DNA from: Bacteroidales bacterium UBA3630
GTDB taxonomy: Bacteria; Bacteroidota; Bacteroidia; Bacteroidales; P3
Direction: 5' to 3'
Assembly (NCBI GenBank): GCA_002373995.1
Contig: DFLB01000030.1
Span: 36,874 to 56,249 of the forward strand
DNA: 19,376 nucleotides
Shown: piece by piece, positions 15,637 to 19,376 of the stretch
How the letters are laid out: each line of letters opens with the position of its first letter
How positions within the stretch are numbered: position 1 is the first letter of the stretch
Translations under genes and position numbers: made by a program
Notes under the pieces: generated by a model
Databases searched by the model: none
What the model was told of the DNA's origin: nothing
Seen by the model: only the letters and a program-made list of their open reading frames with translations

Positions 15637-16416
15637 TTAGAAATACTCAATCGTTCTAATGGTGGTGTAGTTGGGATAGCGGCGGTCGCCAAGGACCTCA
15701 TACTCGATACACTTGGTCCAATTGCCGTGGGAGTCATATTCGCGCTCATAAACAGTGACAAACATCTCAGGCTCCTCCTCGGTGTAGTCATAGAGGGTGT
15801 AACTGGTGGGCTCACCCTGCTCGTCATACTCCCACCGCTTCTCCTGCACCTTCTGCTTCGAACGGTCATACACCACAGCCTTGTTCACCGTACCATCGGC
15901 GTTGAAGACATAAACCTCTCGCTTATAGACCTCCCCGGCCTGGTCGTTGTAGCTGCGCTGGCTGATGCGACCCTCCGCATCGTGCTTGAGCAACAGTCGA
16001 CTCTCTATCTGCCGCTCGGCATCCTCCACATACACCTCCGTCAGCGTATGCTCCGCGTCGTAGACATAATAGGTGCGGCCAATCACCTGATCGCGGTTGT
16101 CCACCACATGCTCAAGCGTCGTCAGCCCAAAGCCGTCATGCTTGTAGCGCGTACGGAAAATAACATCCTCTGCCACCGAAAGATACGTCTGCGAGCGCCG
16201 CTGCCCGTTCTGCCTATACTCGGTAATGAGATGCTCCAGCTGATCCCCACGCTCCAGATTGTCGCTCAGGTCATAGCGCGCCTCATACATCACAGCGTCC
16301 ACACGCTTCACCTCGCCCTTCAACCCGTCGTCCTGCAGGTCGCGGCCGCTCTGGGCCATAGCGCCAGCACCCATTGCCAGCGTCAGGATAGCCACAAATA
16401 CTTGCTTCATGCTCAT
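15637..16416 (-). CDS. Exported YD-repeat-like protein of unknown function
   Basis: 259 residues. Residues 1-21 are a signal peptide ending AMA, with cleavage before QSG. The start may be Met1 or the Met at residue 3. From about residue 65 the chain is a series of short beta-hairpin repeats with aromatic-Asp/Glu turns (TYYVYDAEHTLTEVYV, RWEYDEQGEPTSYTLYDY, YEREYDSHGNWTKCIEY), as in RHS/YD-type and related Bacteroidales surface proteins. It is much smaller than true RHS toxins, with no toxin domain or core protease motif. It is upstream of era in the same direction, with 139 bases between. Function is unknown. Confidence 0.78.
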   Translation of the reverse strand: MSMKQVFVAILTLAMGAGAMAQSGRDLQDDGLKGEVKRVDAVMYEARYDLSDNLERGDQLEHLITEYRQNGQRRSQTYLSVAEDVIFRTRYKHDGFGLTTLEHVVDNRDQVIGRTYYVYDAEHTLTEVYVEDAERQIESRLLLKHDAEGRISQRSYNDQAGEVYKREVYVFNADGTVNKAVVYDRSKQKVQEKRWEYDEQGEPTSYTLYDYTEEEPEMFVTVYEREYDSHGNWTKCIEYEVLGDRRYPNYTTIRTIEYF

Positions 16417-16506
16417 GTTGGTTGCATTATTTTTAGCACTATGAACGCACTTTTATTTATATTATTGTGCCGCCCCATTATTTTTTTTCTCTCACCCCCT
16501 ACCCTT

Positions 16507-16572
16507 CCTAAGCATATCCTAAGCTCATCCTAAGCTCATCCTAAGCATATCCTAAGCACACCCTAAGCACAC
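16507..16572. repeat. Six in-register 11-bp repeats, CCTAAGC core (locus C)
   Basis: Six consecutive units of exactly 11 bp share the core CCTAAGC. The tails are ATAT, TCAT, TCAT, ATAT, ACAC, ACAC, a near-mirror order followed by a duplicated pair. It lies between the divergent YD-like gene and the symporter, in a C-rich stretch (C8 run at 16572-16579). One CCTAAGC unit also occurs in locus B. Confidence 0.9.
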
Positions 16573-16654
16573 CCCCCCCGCTTCCACCCCCTCCTCCCCC
16601 ATCGCCACCTCACCAGCAGGCAAACTTTCACCTCCCCACTATCAAATTATTTCG

Positions 16655-16662
16655 TATCTTTG
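16655..16662 (+). promoter_or_regulatory. -7 promoter element for symporter-rnz
   Basis: TATCTTTG in the recurrent GTATCTTTGCAC context, 26 bases before the ATG at 16689. No clear TTTG lies 19-20 bases upstream. Confidence 0.68.
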
Positions 16663-16688
16663 CACCTGCATTTTGTACCCAATAAAAC

Positions 16689-18260
16689 ATGGAACTGACT
16701 ATTCTAATATGCTTTGCAGCCTACACCGCGCTGCTCTTCCTCGTCATGTGGCTCACCAACCGCCGTGGCGCCAAAGGCAACGAAGCCTTCTTCCGCGCCG
16801 GACGCCGCTCGCCCTGGCCTGTAGTGGCCTACGGCATGATCGGCGCATCCCTCTCCGGTGTCACATTCATGTCCGTACCCGGCGGCGTCTACAACGGCCA
16901 GTGGACCTACATGCCCATGGTCCTCGGCTACGTCCTCGGCTACGCCACCATAGCACTGGTGCTGCTACCACTCTACTACCGCCTCAACCTCACCTCCATC
17001 TACTCCTACCTCGGCCAGCGCTTCGGCGCTCGTAGCGAAAAAACCGGAGCCTCCTTCTTCATCCTGAGCCGGCTGCTGGGCTCCGCGCTCAGAATGTACC
17101 TCGTCGTCTTCGTACTCTACGAGTTCGTCTTCCGCGCCTGGGGCATCCCCTTCTGGGTACCGGCTCTCGTCTTCATCGTCATCATCCTCCTCTACACCTT
17201 CCGCGGCGGCATCAAAACCGTTGTCTGGACCGATATGCTGCAAACCACATTCCTCCTCCTCGCTGCCATCGCCACCGTACTGGCCATCCTCAGCAACCTC
17301 GACCTCTCCATCTCCGACCTCCTCAAAACCTCCTCCCAGCATGGCTACACCCGCATCTTCGAAACCAACCCCTCGGCACCCAAATTCTACTGGAAACAAA
17401 TCATCGCCGGCATGTTCATCACCATCACCATGACAGGACTCGACCAAGACATGATGCAGAAAAACCTCACCTGCCGCACCCTCCGCGACGCTCAAAAAAA
17501 CGTCATGACAAGCTCCCTGCTCTTCATCCTCGTCAACATCATCTTCCTCATGCTCGGCGCCGCACTGCTCACCTATAGCGACATCACCGGCTTCCCGCTG
17601 CCCGTCAACGACGCCGGCACCGTGGTACCCGACAAGATATTCCCCTCCATAGCCTTCAGCCTCAGCACCTTCACAGCCGTATGCTTCGTCCTGGGAATGG
17701 TAGCCGCAGGCTACAGCTCCGCCGACGGCACCCTGACAGCCCTCACCACCACCTTCTGCTACAACTTCCTCGGCTTCGGAAAGGAAAAAAAAAGCAAAGT
17801 AGGGAGTACCACGGCAGCGAAAAAAACAAATGCAAAAAACGATAGTAATGTCCCCCCCACTCCCCCATCACTCCCCCATCACTCCCCCCTCACCCCCATA
17901 GCAATCCGAAGGATTGTCCACGTCGCCTTCGCCCTCCTCTACCTGCTCATCATCATCGCCTTCCGACCCTTCCACAACCAGTCGCTCATCGACACCGTCT
18001 TCGACGTGGCCGGCTTCACCTACGGCCCTCTCCTGGGACTCTACGCCTACGGCCTCTTCACCCGTCGGCCCGCACGCGACTCCTGGGTCCCACTGATAGC
18101 CTTACTCTCTCCCGTGCTCTGCTACATCCTCAAACTCTTCTCCCCCTCCTGGTTCGGCTACCACTTCGGCTTCGAAATACTCCTCCTCAACGGCCTCATC
18201 ACCATGCTCCTCCTCTGGCTCAGCTCTCTAACCGTCAAACACCAAACACTAACCAAATGA
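16689..18260 (+). CDS. Sodium:solute symporter (SSS family)
   Basis: A 523-residue inner-membrane transporter with about 13 hydrophobic segments, using a sodium gradient to import an unidentified solute. Family features are the SDxxFF-type segment NEAFFRAGRRSPWPVVA, the sodium-site helix GASLSGVTFMSVPGGVYN, RGGIKTVVWTDMLQT, and the later AAGYSSADGTLTALTTTF helix. Between that helix and the last membrane segments, the cytoplasmic loop (about residues 368-405) is expanded by a Lys/Asn/Ala and then Pro/His/Ser stretch. At DNA level this contains A9, A7, C7 and C6 runs and 11-bp repeats, unlike the rest of the gene. The stop overlaps the rnz start by ATGA, so the two are translationally coupled. 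Substrate is unassigned. Confidence 0.92.
   Translation: MELTILICFAAYTALLFLVMWLTNRRGAKGNEAFFRAGRRSPWPVVAYGMIGASLSGVTFMSVPGGVYNGQWTYMPMVLGYVLGYATIALVLLPLYYRLNLTSIYSYLGQRFGARSEKTGASFFILSRLLGSALRMYLVVFVLYEFVFRAWGIPFWVPALVFIVIILLYTFRGGIKTVVWTDMLQTTFLLLAAIATVLAILSNLDLSISDLLKTSSQHGYTRIFETNPSAPKFYWKQIIAGMFITITMTGLDQDMMQKNLTCRTLRDAQKNVMTSSLLFILVNIIFLMLGAALLTYSDITGFPLPVNDAGTVVPDKIFPSIAFSLSTFTAVCFVLGMVAAGYSSADGTLTALTTTFCYNFLGFGKEKKSKVGSTTAAKKTNAKNDSNVPPTPPSLPHHSPLTPIAIRRIVHVAFALLYLLIIIAFRPFHNQSLIDTVFDVAGFTYGPLLGLYAYGLFTRRPARDSWVPLIALLSPVLCYILKLFSPSWFGYHFGFEILLLNGLITMLLLWLSSLTVKHQTLTK
17785..17896 (+). repeat. Low-complexity insert with 11-bp units inside the symporter gene
   Basis: An A9 run (17785-17793) and further A runs are followed by a C7 run and two perfect units ACTCCCCCATC (17859-17880) plus a third, altered one with C6. 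The unit length of 11 equals that of the three intergenic repeat loci. It encodes a hydrophilic loop, so the reading frame is intact in this copy. Confidence 0.75.
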
Positions 18261-19093
18261 ACCTCTACACCACCATACTCGGCAGCGGCGCTGCACTGCC
18301 CACTGGCGCCAGGCGCTGCAGCGCTCAGGTATTAAACATCAACGGCTTCAAACTCCTCATCGACTGCGCCGAAGGCACACAAGACCGCATCCGCTACAAC
18401 CACCTCAAACTGCAAAGCATCGGCACCATCATCATATCCCACCTCCACGGCGACCACTTCTTCGGACTGCCCGGACTCCTCTCCACCATGCACCTCTGCG
18501 GACGCACCGAACCCGTCACCATCGCCGCCCCGACAGGCGCTCGCGAAGTAATCGAAACCACCTTCCGCTTGACAGGCAACCACATCGAATACCCTATCCT
18601 CTGGACTGAAATGGACTTCGACGACGGCGAACAACGCGTATTCGACAACGAACGATGCTCCGTCGACGCCTTCCGCATCCTTCACACCGTACCCACCTAC
18701 GGCTTCCGCATCACCGAAAAACCGCGCGGCGACCACTCTCCGCGCGTCTACGCCTACTGCTGCGACACAGCCTATAGCGAAGCCATCATACCCCACGTAC
18801 ACAGCGCAGACCTGCTCTGCCTGGAATGCACCTTCGCCAACGAACTGGGCGAACTCGCCGAACAGCGGCAACACCTCACAGCAGGTCAAGCCGGCCGCCT
18901 GGCACGCTTGGCAGGCGTGCGCCAACTGCTGCTCTCACACATCAGCGCCCGCTACCGCGAACCGGAAATCCTACTGCAACAAGCCTCCGAAGAGTTCGCA
19001 AACTGCCTCCTGGCAGCCGACGGAATGCGCGTCGAAATAACCCGCTCCCCCACCCCGCCGCCCTCGCAACATTCTGGGGATGAGCAAGAATAA
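18257..19093 (+). CDS. rnz: Ribonuclease Z
   Basis: A 278-residue zinc endonuclease of the metallo-beta-lactamase fold that cuts tRNA precursors at the 3' end, needed where CCA is not encoded. That is the case for tRNA-Leu in this window. Metal-site motifs are SHLHGDHFFG (61-70), H143 in ILHTVPTYGFRI, D170 in CCDTAYS and H228 in LLLSHISARY, with HLTAGQAG (207-214) between them. It is a little shorter than the roughly 300 residues usual in the group, mostly from a short, proline-rich C-terminal tail (SPTPPPSQHSGDEQE). The start overlaps the symporter stop by four bases (ATGA). It is followed by the independently transcribed tRNA-Ser. Confidence 0.94.
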   Translation: MNLYTTILGSGAALPTGARRCSAQVLNINGFKLLIDCAEGTQDRIRYNHLKLQSIGTIIISHLHGDHFFGLPGLLSTMHLCGRTEPVTIAAPTGAREVIETTFRLTGNHIEYPILWTEMDFDDGEQRVFDNERCSVDAFRILHTVPTYGFRITEKPRGDHSPRVYAYCCDTAYSEAIIPHVHSADLLCLECTFANELGELAEQRQHLTAGQAGRLARLAGVRQLLLSHISARYREPEILLQQASEEFANCLLAADGMRVEITRSPTPPPSQHSGDEQE

Positions 19094-19111
19094 CAAATAT
19101 TCAAAAATAAA

Positions 19112-19143
19112 TTTGGCCATATTGCCAAAAAGTAGTACTTTTG
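19112..19143 (+). promoter_or_regulatory. Promoter for tRNA-Ser
   Basis: TTTG (19112-19115), 20 bases, TACTTTTG (19136-19143), 10 bases before the tRNA 5' end. The -7 element is part of a palindrome AAAAGTA-G-TACTTTT (19128-19142). Confidence 0.8.
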
Positions 19144-19153
19144 CACCCGCTTT

Positions 19154-19244
19154 GGAAAGATGCCGGAGTGGTCGATCGGGGCGGTCTCGAAAACCGTTGA
19201 CCCCCTTGCGGGGTCCCAGGGTTCGAATCCCTGTCTTTCCGCCA
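19154..19244 (+). tRNA. tRNA-Ser(CGA)
   Basis: The mature body is 19154-19241. Acceptor GGAAAGA pairs with TCTTTCC and the discriminator is G. The anticodon stem GCGGT/ACCGT encloses loop CTCGAAA, anticodon CGA, reading UCG. A long class II variable arm (GACCCCCTTGCGGGGTC) and T arm CAGGG-TTCGAAT-CCCTG follow. CCA follows directly at 19242-19244 and may be encoded, unlike in tRNA-Leu here. Confidence 0.94.
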
Positions 19245-19282
19245 CAACAAAACCTCCCGTTTCAACGGGAGGTTTTGTTGTG
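19243..19282 (+). terminator. Terminator of tRNA-Ser
   Basis: A near-perfect stem of up to 19 bp (19243-19261 with 19264-19282) closes on a very small loop. The T-rich part (GGTTTTGTTGT) lies within the right arm rather than after it. It directly abuts the tRNA 3' end. Confidence 0.8.
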
Positions 19283-19283
19283 C

Positions 19284-19376
19284 AGACAGGGATTCGAAGG
19301 CGGCGGGAGTGAATGAAGCGCCGGTGGCGCTTCAGAGCCGCCGCTGACCGAGTCCGCAGACGAGACCGAATCCCTG
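19284..19376. repeat. Nested inverted repeat carrying tRNA-Ser T-arm copies, running off the window
   Basis: The outer arms are CAGGGATTCG (19288-19297) and CGAATCCCTG (19367-19376). Inside are GCGGCGG (19300-19306) with CCGCCGC (19338-19344), then TGAAGCGCC-GGT-GGCGCTTCA (19314-19334), all perfect. The first 15 bases (19284-19298) are the exact reverse complement of tRNA-Ser positions 19222-19236. The last 10 bases equal tRNA positions 19224-19233 in direct orientation. The right end is cut by the window. Confidence 0.75.

Noticed and set aside
15637..16416. RHS-type polymorphic toxin
   Set aside because: It has YD-like repeats but is only 259 residues, with no RHS core signature, toxin tip or immunity gene beside it.

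Overview
The window looks like chromosomal DNA of a GC-rich member of the Bacteroidales. The main evidence is a recurring Bacteroidota promoter signature, TAnnTTTG, found in front of most transcription units and often exactly 19-20 bp downstream of TTTG. Supporting evidence is a lack of Shine-Dalgarno sequences before most genes, a two-gene fumarate reductase (frdA-frdB) arrangement, single-chain iron-sulfur serine dehydratase, and YARHG and AAA/DUF4143 proteins, which are common in this group. Genus and family cannot be told from the sequence alone.

Layout. 1-2412: 3'-truncated view of fumarate reductase/succinate dehydrogenase (flavoprotein, 5' end missing, then iron-sulfur subunit), closed by a strong terminator. 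2413-3017: intergenic stretch with an 11-bp iterated repeat and a palindrome-rich promoter for a zinc-type CDF exporter (3018-3944). A family-4 glycosyltransferase converges on it (3999-5117). 5213-5497: a second 11-bp iterated repeat, a tRNA-Leu(CAA) with its own terminator, and two back-to-back consensus promoters that fire tRNA-Leu leftward and prs-rplY rightward (5563-7208). 7266-8459 is an exported YARHG-domain protein on the minus strand, divergent from sdaA (8743-9951).

10133-13102 is an accessory-looking region. Its lipoprotein gene is followed upstream by a strikingly AT-rich string of five small genes, four of them predicted membrane proteins and two of them tandem paralogues. All six lie on the minus strand in one probable operon, read from a perfect consensus promoter at 13072-13102 through a roughly 335-base leader that holds candidate short ORFs. 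A divergent AAA ATPase/DUF4143 gene (13348-14607) follows, nearly touching era (14613-15497) tail to tail.

15637-16416 is an exported protein with YD-like repeats. 16507-16572 holds six in-register 11-bp repeats. A sodium:solute symporter (16689-18260) is translationally coupled to ribonuclease Z (18257-19093), and tRNA-Ser(CGA) follows with its own promoter and terminator. The last 93 bases form a nested inverted repeat that carries an inverted 15-base copy of the tRNA-Ser T arm.

Most genes are housekeeping: anaerobic respiration, PRPP synthesis, ribosome assembly, tRNA 3' processing and serine catabolism. The less ordinary material is (i) the AT-rich small-membrane-protein operon and its leader, (ii) the 11-bp-period repeat families, one of which has an echo inside the symporter gene, and (iii) the tRNA-Ser-derived repeat at the right edge.
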